Shown here: positions 36,361 to 44,822 of the stretch, in pieces | How positions within the stretch are numbered: position 1 is the stretch's first letter | How the letters are laid out: each line of letters begins with the position of its first letter | NCBI GenBank assembly: GCA_018368345.1 | Contig: JAGZEK010000012.1 | Coordinates: 1-61,247 of the forward strand | Reading direction: 5' to 3' | Length of the DNA: 61,247 nucleotides | From: Collinsella sp. | Lineage (GTDB): Bacteria > Actinomycetota > Coriobacteriia > Coriobacteriales > Coriobacteriaceae | The notes under the pieces: generated by a model | The model's input: only the letters and a program-made list of their open reading frames with translations | Told to the model about the DNA's origin: nothing | Databases searched by the model: none | Translations under genes and position numbers: made by a program

Positions 36361-36383
36361 TGCGGCACCTCCATCCATACAAA

Positions 36384-36413
36384 AAAGAAGCGGGGCCGAA
36401 ACCCCACTTCTTT
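36384..36413 (-). terminator. Leader attenuator of the rimP-nusA-infB operon
   Basis: On the minus strand AAAGAAGTGGGG pairs with CCCCGCTTCTTT (one U-G pair, six-base loop) and TTTTTT then GTATGG follows. The complementary strand would have an A-C mismatch, so the hairpin is built for minus-strand RNA. It lies only 20 bases before the rimP ATG and downstream of the predicted promoter. Confidence 0.7.
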
Positions 36414-36438
36414 CAATTACAACTTCATTTGCAAGCAA

Positions 36439-36467
36439 ACTATAGCAATACCTGCGCAAACGTGCAA
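36439..36467 (-). promoter_or_regulatory. Promoter of the rimP-nusA-infB operon
   Basis: TTGCAC (36462-36467), 17 bp, TATAGT (36439-36444) on the minus strand. A transcript starting near 36432 would run through the hairpin at 36384-36413 before reaching rimP. Confidence 0.65.
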
Positions 36468-36485
36468 GCGTCGTACAAATCCGCA

Positions 36486-36729
36486 GGTCAGCGTGCGCAC
36501 AGGTTCTCCACAAGAATAGGACAATTGGAACGAAGGACCCACGCGGCGAGCGCCCAAGCGACCGAGAACGGGCCATGCGTCCCAATCAACAGGCCTGTTC
36601 GGGCCCCAAGGGCGTTCCTCCCCGAACCCCTATCACTCAGACTAGTGCTGAGGGACATTCTGCAACAAGCCTGCCAGCCGGTCGAACAACGACAAACCTG
36701 TCCAGATTCCTTACGGCAAGGAGACACCC
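36486..36729. other. Spacer upstream of the lipoprotein gene, no gene seen
   Basis: This is the region between the divergent rimP operon and the lipoprotein gene. I see AAGGAG at 36718-36723 ahead of the lipoprotein ATG but no convincing promoter or conserved RNA. Confidence 0.4.
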
Positions 36730-37302
36730 ATGAAACACCTAGGCACCATCTGCATGACCGCACTCGCCATCGCGGCGTGCTCGCTCGCCCTCGTGGGCTG
36801 CGGCATCACGGACGGTGGAACCGGAACTCGCAAACCGGACCCCGGCAGCACCAAAGCCATCGAGAAAACGACGCCATCGAGGAGCTTCGACAAAATCAAC
36901 GAAGACGAAATCGATCCCCAAGGCTTGGGCCCCGAACCCCAAGAGACGTCCCCCATCGACCTTGAGGCGGATGAGAACGTCCACGTCACCTGCGTTGGCA
37001 AGGATACCGATGGCTACGGAGACGCCGTGCTGGTCTTTAAGGTGACCAACAACACCGGTGTCGATATGATGTTTGGCGATGTGGACTCCTACGCCTACGT
37101 CAACGGTGCGGTCCGCGACGTGCGCATGCGCCAGCCGGTCGCCACAGGTGAGGAAACGCAGGCCATGCTCACCTTTGTCGGCACCTTCGACGATCCGGAC
37201 TTTGATGTGAACAACGACCTCAACGACATCTACCTCAACATCTGGATGTTCGAGGAGGCAACGGGCAACGTCTACTTTAGGGATCTGGTGCACATTCCGT
37301 AG
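36730..37302 (+). CDS. Putative lipoprotein (DUF5067-like)
   Basis: This 190-residue protein has a signal peptide (MKHLGTICMTALAIAACSLA) ending in the lipobox LVGC, so it should be lipid-anchored on the outer face of the membrane. A low-complexity linker leads to a beta-rich domain (about 75-190) resembling the DUF5067/DUF4352-type immunoglobulin-like lipoproteins of Gram-positives: VLVFKVTNNTGVDMMFGDVDSYAYVNG. Function unknown. The ribosome site AAGGAG is six bases before the ATG. It is the only native plus-strand gene for tens of kilobases and ends at a strong terminator. Confidence 0.8.
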   Translation: MKHLGTICMTALAIAACSLALVGCGITDGGTGTRKPDPGSTKAIEKTTPSRSFDKINEDEIDPQGLGPEPQETSPIDLEADENVHVTCVGKDTDGYGDAVLVFKVTNNTGVDMMFGDVDSYAYVNGAVRDVRMRQPVATGEETQAMLTFVGTFDDPDFDVNNDLNDIYLNIWMFEEATGNVYFRDLVHIP

Positions 37303-37345
37303 CGAGCGGCGCGAGGCATAGGTCGAGCAGGTCATACAACGCAAA

Positions 37346-37382
37346 ACGAGGGGCGATCCAACCGGACCGCCCCTCGTCTTTT
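37346..37382. terminator. Bidirectional terminator between lipoprotein gene and leuS
   Basis: ACGAGGGGCG and CGCCCCTCGT arms, extended by TCC/GGA, carry TCTTTT on the plus strand and TTTTGC on the minus strand. It separates two converging genes. Confidence 0.8.
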
Positions 37383-37406
37383 ACGTATCAGCCATGCGCG
37401 CAGCGC

Positions 37407-39983
37407 TTACTTGACCACCAGGTTAACCAGCTTGCCGGGCACGCAGATGGCCTTGACGACCGTCTTGCCCTCAAGCCACTTGGCGACGGCTTCCTCGGCG
37501 GCAGCCTGCATCTCCTCGTTGGAGGCATCGCGGGCGACGTCGATGCGGCCACGGACCTTGCCGAGCACCTGAACGACGATCTGCACCGTGTCCTCGATGG
37601 ACTCGGCCAGGTCGAACTCGGGCCAGGCGGCGGTGTAAGCGTTGCCCTCGCAGCCGAGTGCCTCGTGCCACAGCTCGTCGGCCCAGAACGGGCAGATGGG
37701 GGCAAGGACGCTCACGATGTCCTTAGCTACGCCGAAGCACAGCGCCTTGTCGCGGGCAGCACCCTCGGTGGCGTTGAGGTAGGCACTCGCGGCGTTGACG
37801 AGCTCCATGACGGCCGAGATCGCGGTGTTGAACTGGCCGCGGTCGTAGTCCTCGGTGCACTTGGCGATGGTGCGATGACGCTCACGATAGAGCTTCATCG
37901 CAGTCTCGTCGAGCGCGGACTTATCGAAGGCCACGTTGGCGTCGCCAGACTGGACGAGCTGCCACACGATACGCCAGGCGCGCTTGATGAAGCGGTTGGC
38001 GCCCTCGACGGCCTTGGGATCCCAGTCAAAGTCCTTCTCGGGCGGGGCGATAAACAGGATCGCCAGACGCATGGTGTCGGCGCCGTAGGGCTCGATGACC
38101 GAGCTCGGGGGCACGACGTTGCCCTTGGACTTGGACATGGTGTCGCCGTTCTCGTCCTTGACCATGCCCTGGCACAGCAGGTTGGTGAAGGGCTCGTCCA
38201 CGCTCAGCAGGCCCAGGTCGCGCAGCGCCTTGGTGAAGAAGCGGCTGTAGAGCAGGTGCAGAATGGCGTGCTCGATGCCGCCGATGTAGTTATCGACGGG
38301 CATCCAACGGTCGGCGGCCTCATGGGAGAAGGGCAGCTCGGTGTTGTGCGGATCGGTATAGCGCAGGTAATACCAGCTGGAGCAGGTGAAGGTGTCCATG
38401 GTGTCGGTCTCGCGCTTGGCAGGACGGCCGCAGACCGGGCAAGTGGTCTCGTAGAACTCCTTGCACTCGGCGAGAGTCTCGCCGGCACCTAGGTCCAGGT
38501 TCTCGGGCAGCGTCACCGGCAGCTGATCCTCGGGCACGGGCACGATGCCGCAGTGCTCGCAGTGGATAGCCGGGATGGGGTTGCCCCAATAACGCTGACG
38601 GGAAATGAGCCAGTCGCGCAGACGGAACTCGACCTTGCGACGGCCGCAGCCCATAGCCTCGAGGTCGGCCACGATCGCAGCCTCGCCCTCGGAGTGCTTG
38701 CCGCCGCGCATGCCGGTGTACTTGCCGGACTGAACGAGCGTGCCCTCGGCAGCGTGGGCACAATCCCAGTCGACGGTCTCGGCATGGAAGGTATCGATGG
38801 TCTCGCCGCTGGCCTCGACGGCAGCACGGTCGTCATCGTCCAGGATGATCGGTACGATGGGCAGGTCGTACTTGCGGGCGAACTCAAAGTCGCGCTGGTC
38901 GCCGCAGGGAACGGCCATGACGGCGCCGGTGCCGTAGTCGGCCACGACGTAGTCGGCAACCCACACGGGAACCTTCTCGCCGTTGACGGGGTTCACGACA
39001 TAGCGACCCGTAAAGGCACCGTGCTTCTCGAGAGTGCCCTGGGCACGCTCGACGGCAGAGATATGCTTGGAGTCCTCGACGATCTTGGTGACGGCCTCCT
39101 CGTACTCCGTGCCCTCGACGAGCTCGTGCAGACGAGCGTACTCGGGAGCCAGGACAAAGAAGGAGACGCCAAAGAGCGTGTCGGCACGCGTGGTGAAGAC
39201 GGTGATCTTGCCCTCGTCGCCCTCGATGGGCTCGCCATCCTGATCGCACAGGGTAAAGTCGACCTCGGCGCCCTCGGAGCGACCGATCCAGTTGGCCTGC
39301 ATCTGCTTGACGCGCTCGGGCCAGCCGGGGAGCTTCTCCAGATCGTCGAGCAGCTCCTGGGAGTACTCGGTAATCTTGAAGTACCACTGCTCCAGGTCGC
39401 GCTTCTCGGGCTCGGTGCCGCAGCGCCAGCACTTGCCCTCGGTGACCTGCTCGTTAGCCAGAACGGTCTTGCAGGTGGGGCACCAGTTGACCGGGTTCTT
39501 CTTGCGGTAGACCAGGCCCTTTTCCCACATCTTCTCAAAGATCCACTGACCCCAGCGGTAATAGTCGGGGCTGCAGGTCTTGACCATGCGATCCAGATCG
39601 TAGGAGAAGCCCATGCGCTTCATCGTGGCGAGCGCCTGGTCCATGTTCTTATACGTCCAGGCGGCAGCCTGCGTGTTGTGCTTGATGGCGGCGTTCTCGG
39701 CGGGCAGGCCAAAGGCGTCAAAGCCGATGGGATGCAACACGTCATAGCCGCGCATGCGGGCCTGACGGGCCATGGCATCGCCGATGGTGTAGTTACGCGC
39801 GTGGCCCATGTGCAGGTCGCCCGACGGATACGGGAACATCTCAAGCACATACTTCTTGGGCTTGCTGTCGTCGGTGTCGACGGCAAAGAGGTTGGAGTCC
39901 TCCCAGGCCTTCATCCACCGGGACTCAATGGCCTGCGCGTCGTAGGCAGGGATCTCGTCCTTATGATCTGTGCAATCGCACAT
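37407..39983 (-). CDS. leuS: Leucyl-tRNA synthetase
   Basis: This 858-residue class I synthetase charges tRNA-Leu. The HIGH motif is HMGH at residues 58-61, a CP1 editing domain occupies roughly 220-420 with an intact TxxxT-type region, zinc-type CPTC and CWRC pairs are visible, and TMSKSKGN is the KMSKS loop. Length is typical of bacterial LeuRS. The start is ATG 39983 with AAAGGAG upstream. A giant inverted repeat lies in the leader. Confidence 0.97.
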   Translation of the reverse strand: MCDCTDHKDEIPAYDAQAIESRWMKAWEDSNLFAVDTDDSKPKKYVLEMFPYPSGDLHMGHARNYTIGDAMARQARMRGYDVLHPIGFDAFGLPAENAAIKHNTQAAAWTYKNMDQALATMKRMGFSYDLDRMVKTCSPDYYRWGQWIFEKMWEKGLVYRKKNPVNWCPTCKTVLANEQVTEGKCWRCGTEPEKRDLEQWYFKITEYSQELLDDLEKLPGWPERVKQMQANWIGRSEGAEVDFTLCDQDGEPIEGDEGKITVFTTRADTLFGVSFFVLAPEYARLHELVEGTEYEEAVTKIVEDSKHISAVERAQGTLEKHGAFTGRYVVNPVNGEKVPVWVADYVVADYGTGAVMAVPCGDQRDFEFARKYDLPIVPIILDDDDRAAVEASGETIDTFHAETVDWDCAHAAEGTLVQSGKYTGMRGGKHSEGEAAIVADLEAMGCGRRKVEFRLRDWLISRQRYWGNPIPAIHCEHCGIVPVPEDQLPVTLPENLDLGAGETLAECKEFYETTCPVCGRPAKRETDTMDTFTCSSWYYLRYTDPHNTELPFSHEAADRWMPVDNYIGGIEHAILHLLYSRFFTKALRDLGLLSVDEPFTNLLCQGMVKDENGDTMSKSKGNVVPPSSVIEPYGADTMRLAILFIAPPEKDFDWDPKAVEGANRFIKRAWRIVWQLVQSGDANVAFDKSALDETAMKLYRERHRTIAKCTEDYDRGQFNTAISAVMELVNAASAYLNATEGAARDKALCFGVAKDIVSVLAPICPFWADELWHEALGCEGNAYTAAWPEFDLAESIEDTVQIVVQVLGKVRGRIDVARDASNEEMQAAAEEAVAKWLEGKTVVKAICVPGKLVNLVVK

Positions 39984-40006
39984 ATCAGCTCCTTTAATCT
40001 TAGCTG

Positions 40007-40125
40007 GGGTCGGTCGGCTTAGCTTTATTCGCTACTGCGGACAGTCCTGCGCAAGACGAAGAGCACATTAAGTGCTCTTCTTTGCGTGCGGAACTTGTAG
40101 CGAACAAAGCTAAGCCGACCGACCC
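40007..40125. repeat. 119-bp inverted-repeat element in the leuS leader
   Basis: The 29-bp arms (40007-40035 and 40097-40125, beginning GGGTCGGTCGGCTTAGCTTT) match except for one base. Inside, GAAGAGCAC/GTGCTCTTC form a second perfect stem. The whole would fold into one long rod ending 12 bases before the leuS ribosome site. It has no T-box consensus. It could be a miniature transposable element or a leader RNA. Confidence 0.75.
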
Positions 40126-40161
40126 TAAGGTTAACTTGACTGATGATAGCAAATACGACAA

Positions 40162-40192
40162 GCGAGATGCCTGCGACTTGCAGGCATCTCGC
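40162..40192 (-). terminator. Probable guaB terminator
   Basis: Perfect 13-bp arms GCGAGATGCCTGC (40162-40174) and its complement (40180-40192) around a 5-nt loop lie 50 bp past the guaB stop. T-runs are weak on both sides (TTGTC on minus, TTTATC on plus). Confidence 0.6.
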
Positions 40193-40242
40193 TTTATCTA
40201 AATAACGTGGTTGGGAATCAACCTTTATGTGCGGCTCTTACC

Positions 40243-41754
40243 TTATCGATAGGATACGGACTGCTGGGAGTCCTTGACTACGACGTCGTGGGCGCCGCCT
40301 TCGACGATGGAGGTCGAGCTCACCAGGGTCAGACGTGCCTTTTCCTGGAGCTCGGGGATCGAGAGAGCACCGCAGTTGCACATCGTGGACTTGACCTTGT
40401 AGAGCGTGCCGCCCACGCCGTCCTTGAGGGAGCCGGCGTAAGGAACGTAGGAGTCGACGCCCTCGACGAAGCTGAGCTTCGCGGCGCCGCCCAGGTCGTA
40501 GCGCTGCCAGTTGCGGGCACGCGCGGAACCCTCACCCCAGTACTCCTTCATGTACTGGCCGTTGACGTTAACGCGCTCGGTCGGGCTCTCGTCGAAGCGG
40601 GCGAAGTAGCGGCCCAGCATCATAAAGTCGGCACCCATGGCAAGGGCGAGCGTCATGTGGTAGTCGTAGACAATACCGCCGTCGGAGCACACGGGCACAT
40701 AGATGCCGGTCTCCTCGTAGTACTCGTCACGAGCACGGCAGACGTCGATCAGCGCGGTGGCCTGGCCACGGCCGATACCCTTGGTCTCGCGGGTGATGCA
40801 GATGGAACCGCCGCCGATACCGACCTTGATGAAGTCAGCACCGCAGTCGGCCAGGAAGCGGAAGCCCTCGGCGTCGACGACGTTACCGGCACCGACCTTG
40901 ACATCCTCGCCGTAGTTGGCGCGGATCCACTCGATGGTGCGCTTCTGCCACTCGCTGAAGCCCTCGGAGGAGTCGATGCACAGGACGTCGGCACCGGCCT
41001 CGATGAGCAGCGGCACGCGCTCGGCATAGTCGCGGGTGTTGATACCGGCGCCGACCATGTAACGCTTGTCACCGTCGAGCAGCTCGTTGGGGTTGGTCTT
41101 GTGGCTGTCGTAGTCCTTGCGGAAGACGATACCCATGAGGTGATCGTTGTCGTCGACGATGGGCAGGGCGTTGAGTTTGTTGTCCCAGATGACGTCGTTG
41201 GCAACCTTGAGGCTGATGTTCTTGTCGCCCACGATGAGCTGCTCACGCGGAGTCATGAACTCAGAAACCTTCTTCTGGTGGTCATCGCGGCTGGGGCGAT
41301 AGTCGCGGCTGGTGACGATACCCAGGAGCTTGCCCTTGGGGGTGCCGTCGTCGGTGACCGGCATGGTGGAGTGACCGGTCTTCTCCTTGAGCTCGATGAC
41401 CTGTTCCATGGTCATGTCGGGGGTCAGCGTGGAATCGGACTGGACGAAGCCGGCCTTGTGATCCTTGACGGCCTTGACCATGGCGGCCTCGGACTCGGGG
41501 GTCTGGGAACCGTAGATGAAGGACAGGCCACCCTCGGTAGCGAGCGCGACACCCATGTCGACGCCCGAGACGGACTGCATGATGGCGGAAACCATGGGGA
41601 TGTTCAGGGTGATTGCCGGCTTCTCACCGCGCTTGAAGCGGGTTAGCGGCGTCTTAAGAGAGACGTTGTTGGGGATGCACTGCGAGGACGAGTAGCCAGG
41701 GACCAGCAGATACTCCGAAAACGTGTGGGACTCACCGGGAAAGAACGTAGCCAT
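40243..41754 (-). CDS. guaB: Inosine-5'-monophosphate dehydrogenase
   Basis: This 503-residue enzyme oxidises IMP to XMP, the rate-limiting step to GTP and hence to c-di-GMP. The catalytic Cys319 lies in GIGGGSICITRE, two CBS domains occupy about 100-215, and the flap and C-terminal loops are present (YFARFDESPTERV, GSLKDGVGGTLYKVKSTM). The sequence belongs to the branch with an insertion typical of some Gram-positives and Tritrichomonas-like enzymes. The ATG at 41754 has AAAGGAG just upstream. Confidence 0.95.
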   Translation of the reverse strand: MATFFPGESHTFSEYLLVPGYSSSQCIPNNVSLKTPLTRFKRGEKPAITLNIPMVSAIMQSVSGVDMGVALATEGGLSFIYGSQTPESEAAMVKAVKDHKAGFVQSDSTLTPDMTMEQVIELKEKTGHSTMPVTDDGTPKGKLLGIVTSRDYRPSRDDHQKKVSEFMTPREQLIVGDKNISLKVANDVIWDNKLNALPIVDDNDHLMGIVFRKDYDSHKTNPNELLDGDKRYMVGAGINTRDYAERVPLLIEAGADVLCIDSSEGFSEWQKRTIEWIRANYGEDVKVGAGNVVDAEGFRFLADCGADFIKVGIGGGSICITRETKGIGRGQATALIDVCRARDEYYEETGIYVPVCSDGGIVYDYHMTLALAMGADFMMLGRYFARFDESPTERVNVNGQYMKEYWGEGSARARNWQRYDLGGAAKLSFVEGVDSYVPYAGSLKDGVGGTLYKVKSTMCNCGALSIPELQEKARLTLVSSTSIVEGGAHDVVVKDSQQSVSYR

Positions 41755-41947
41755 GTTTCTCCTTTTTCCATGCGACCGGTCGGCTGCAGGCCTCGTAGGA
41801 CCCAGCCCAACCTTGGGCGCCCAATACTGGGGAAGTATCTTAACGCACTTTGACTGCTACAATGCATGATTTAAGAAGAGCACACGAGGGTTTGACGCAG
41901 GCTTTGCGTTTGCCCAGCAAACACTTTAGCGGAGAGACGTGAAGCAC

Positions 41948-42295
41948 ATGGAGTACAAGACGACGGCAAAATTGGTCATTCAAGCGTGCGACAAAGACTT
42001 GCCGGGCGTCTTCGGCCACGGCTGCGTCTTGCTGCTGCAGGGTATCGCGCGCGAGCACTCGCTCAACCGCGCCGCCAAGAGCATGGGCATGGCGTATTCC
42101 AAGGCCTGGCGCATTGTGAACGAGGCCGAAGGGCAGCTTGGATGCAAACTCATCGAACGCGACGGCGCCCGCGGATCCACGCTCACCCCCGCCGGCGAGC
42201 GAGCCATAGCGGCCTACGAAGAGCTGCAGGCCGACATCAACAACGTCATCGCCTCAAAAGCCAACGGCCTCATCGCAAGCATCAACGCAGGATAG
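41948..42295 (+). CDS. Single-domain ModE/LysR-type winged-helix protein
   Basis: This 115-residue protein matches the DNA-binding domain of ModE: FGHGCVLLLQGIAREHSLNRAAKSMGMAYSKAWRIVNEAEGQLGCKLIER and GSTLTPAGERAIAAYEELQ. The molybdate-binding domains are absent, so it may bind DNA without metal or through partners. The alternative start GTG 41939 lies too close to GGAGAG; ATG 41948 is preferred. It is divergent from guaB, with no molybdate transporter nearby. Confidence 0.8.
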   Translation: MEYKTTAKLVIQACDKDLPGVFGHGCVLLLQGIAREHSLNRAAKSMGMAYSKAWRIVNEAEGQLGCKLIERDGARGSTLTPAGERAIAAYEELQADINNVIASKANGLIASINAG

Positions 42296-42545
42296 TCCTT
42301 TTGGGACTGAATTGTTGTCCAGCGCGCCCTCGGATTGAGGCTCGCGCCACAAAACGGGCCCATCTACTACGTTTAGTTGAATTCCCTCGACCACACCGGA
42401 CATTATGAAAATAAAACAGCTGGTAGACAGCTTGGCGATTTTCAAAATAGGCGGGTATGGTCGACCCCTATGGCTTAAACGTAGTAAATAGGCCGTTTTC
42501 GTGGCTCAACACCAGGGTAGTCTTTTTTGGGACGAGGCTTTTTAG
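42296..42545. other. Spacer with nested inverted repeats, no gene
   Basis: TACTACGTTTA (42365-42375) matches TAAACGTAGTA (42476-42486), and inside it TCGACCA (42387-42393) matches TGGTCGA (42458-42464). Together they outline a ~122-bp imperfect hairpin of a size seen for miniature transposable elements. An ORF running out of its right end has no ribosome site and is not supported. Confidence 0.5.
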
Positions 42546-43538
42546 CTACTTTTTGAGGGCGTTGTCTAGGGTGGCGGCTACTTGTAGGGGGTTGTCGGTG
42601 CCGGCGAAGAGACGGATGGTGGTTGCCTGCTTGCCGCATGGGGCTGAGAGGCGTGTCGCAGCGCCGCCGGCAGGTGATGTGCGAAACTCGTCGGGCAGAA
42701 TCTCGAATAGATCGGCTGCCGTGCGATGTATCAGGTCGAACTCTACTGCGGGGCCAAAACCGTGTTCCAGGATACCCGTCGCCACCGCGTGATCGGGATG
42801 CGACGCCAGACCGGGATAGCGCACGTTACGTACCATCTCGTTCGCAGCCAGGTACTCCGCCAGCGCACGGGCACGGTCGAAGTGTGCCTGCATGCGGCCA
42901 TCGAGCGAAACGAGCCCTCGTTCCAACACGCCAGCCTCATCGTTGCCCAAATCGAGCGCACACAAACCGCAGCTAGCAAGCAGCGCATGCGCACACTCAG
43001 CCGCAGCATCTAAACGACGCCGCTTGAGCTGCGAGCGCGCAACCGAAACGGCCACCAGCTTTCGCGGCGCCCCACCAGCGCACACACGATCGAGTGCCTC
43101 GAGCGACAGCACGGCACCCAAGCGCAGCGGATCGCACCCAAAAACCGACGACACGGTGTTATCAACCACCAGCAACGCACCACACGCACGCGCCGCCTGC
43201 CCCAACGCGCGAAGGTCGGGCACGCGCAGGCCAAAGCCACCAATGGAGTTCAAAAACCACCACAGATGCGGGGCCTCAGCGTCGAACGAACCGGCAAAGC
43301 CCTCGGACGCAGCCTCAAACGCCGCAACGGACGGCTCCCCCACCAGCACTACATCGCGGACCTCAAAACCGCACGAAAACGCAGCGGCGAAGTCATCCGC
43401 GAAAGCCACCAGACGGTCACCGGGACGCACGATACCCAGCAACGACAATGCCGCCGGCACATGCGGCGCCGCCAGCAACCGAGCCTCACGCGCACGGGCA
43501 CGCGCACCCCATGCCTCTTCGAATCCCCGCACGTCCAT
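42546..43538 (-). CDS. Degenerate Cys/Met-metabolism PLP-enzyme-like protein
   Basis: This 330-residue protein follows the cystathionine gamma-synthase fold: LLVVDNTVSSVFGCDPLRLGA matches the aspartate region, and VRNVRYPGLASHPDHAVA plus SLGD-like AGGAATRLSAPCGKQATTIRLFAG matches the C-terminal domain. The usual S-x-T-K-(Y/F)-x-x-G-H block with the PLP lysine is replaced by SVARSQLKRRRL, so the catalytic lysine is not evident. The N-terminal ~60 residues are also shortened. It may be inactive, a divergent lyase or a regulatory homologue. The start MDVRGFEEAW follows AAGGGACGG; 24 extra bases upstream are in frame. Confidence 0.65.
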   Translation of the reverse strand: MDVRGFEEAWGARARAREARLLAAPHVPAALSLLGIVRPGDRLVAFADDFAAAFSCGFEVRDVVLVGEPSVAAFEAASEGFAGSFDAEAPHLWWFLNSIGGFGLRVPDLRALGQAARACGALLVVDNTVSSVFGCDPLRLGAVLSLEALDRVCAGGAPRKLVAVSVARSQLKRRRLDAAAECAHALLASCGLCALDLGNDEAGVLERGLVSLDGRMQAHFDRARALAEYLAANEMVRNVRYPGLASHPDHAVATGILEHGFGPAVEFDLIHRTAADLFEILPDEFRTSPAGGAATRLSAPCGKQATTIRLFAGTDNPLQVAATLDNALKK

Positions 43539-43560
43539 ACGGCACCGTCCCTTCAAAAGC

Positions 43561-43597
43561 AAAAACCCATGACACGGGTGTTCCCCGCATCATGGGT
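43561..43597 (-). terminator. Terminator downstream of the GH32 fragment
   Basis: On the minus strand ACCCATGA and TCATGGGT enclose a second short stem and are followed by TTTTTGCTTTT. It ends the GH32 transcript before the PLP-type gene. Confidence 0.75.
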
Positions 43598-43657
43598 AAC
43601 GGCTGCAGTATAGCGCCAGAGTGCCCCCAAGCGCCTTAGCGTCCCGCGCCCAGGCGC

Positions 43658-44822
43658 CTAGAAGCTAAGCTTGTGATAGGTCACGCTCGCGCCAGGCGCA
43701 TCAACCGACACACCGTAGGACTGTGGGTACATGCGCGTCGAGAACACGAGCGCGCCGTCGTTGACGAACACCTCGACCGACGAAACGTCGCCCACAATGC
43801 GCACGTTACGCACCTCGTCAACGGGCTCCCAGCGCACGGTGCGCCCGCAGCCGGCAGAGGCACGCGACTCATCGGCAAAGCGCATCTCAAAGCGCGCGGG
43901 CAACTCGCCTTCGGCTGGCAGATACGACAGCAACAGCTCACCATCAACGGTCGCGGCAAACGCCCCGTCAACGTCATCGACCCTAACATCAAAGCAGGTA
44001 TCGCCAGCAACCTCAAGCGATCCCGCGCCCACACGCACCGAGACATAATGATGCTCGATCTCGCGCGCCGGCTGCTGCAGCACCACACCATCGGCACCAA
44101 CCGTAAGCTCACGCGGCACCGTCAAGCAGTGCTGCCAGCCCTCAGCGACAGTCGGATCATTGCCATAGGACTCATCGCCCGGCAGGCCCATCCAGCCGAT
44201 CAGAATACGTCGACCGTCTTCCGAGCTAAAAGTCTGAGGTGCATAAAAATCAAATCCAGCATCCCATACATAAAATTTGCCAAGCTCATATTCAGAGGAA
44301 ATATCTCCGTCGAGCGTAAAGTACCCCGAATGATACAGATTCCGTCGATCCCAATCGGAACCAACCAATCCCTGAGGGCAGACGGACAAAACCCTAACGT
44401 CAGACAGCTCAAAATAGTCAGGGCACTCCCACATAAACCCAAATTGTTGGGGAGTCGTGATTCGGTTCTGCAGCTTCCAATCGACAAGATTGTCAGAAGA
44501 AAACAGCAGGACCTCCCCCTGATCAGAGAAGCAATTCGCACCATTAAAATGCTTAAACAGCTCCGTTCGAGAAGAGACGCGACCCTGAAGACACTCATTT
44601 CCGGCATCGACACGACGACGAGCGCCCTGCACCATAAGATATCGTCCACATGGAGCGTCGGCACACCAAACCTTTGGATCACGCACGTGGCAGGAAAGGT
44701 CATCGGGATAATCGGCATTAGTCATGAGCAATTGCTTTGCACCAAATGACGAATCATCCGCCGTATTAACCAAAATGGTATTTGCCTCACGACCGCTGTA
44801 AATATAGTCACAAGAACCGTCA
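43658..44822 (-). pseudogene. GH32 sucrose-6-phosphate hydrolase, N-terminus lost at the tet(W) junction
   Basis: About 385 codons remain of a GH32 enzyme that cleaves sucrose (phosphate). The RDP motif (HVRDPKVW) and the EC motif with the acid/base Glu (MWECPDYFEL) are present, as is the C-terminal beta-sandwich. The N-terminal ~120-150 residues, including the nucleophile block WMNDPNG, are missing. Reading upstream, the frame continues through YIYSGREANTILVNTADD right up to the end of tet(W), where it meets a TAA. The nearest start codon, TTG 44773, has no ribosome site. The gene is therefore cut, not merely short, and is almost surely inactive. Confidence 0.85.

Noticed and set aside
36739..37344. 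201-codon minus-strand ORF opposite the lipoprotein gene
   Set aside because: The plus strand has a signal peptide, lipobox and ribosome site; the minus frame has none.
39984..40200. T-box riboswitch for leuS
   Set aside because: A long structured leader exists, but the conserved T-box sequence (AGGGTGG-ACCGCG type) and specifier loop are not present.
42457..42792. 111-codon plus-strand ORF after the ModE-like gene
   Set aside because: Overlaps the 3' end of the PLP-type gene antisense and lacks a ribosome site.
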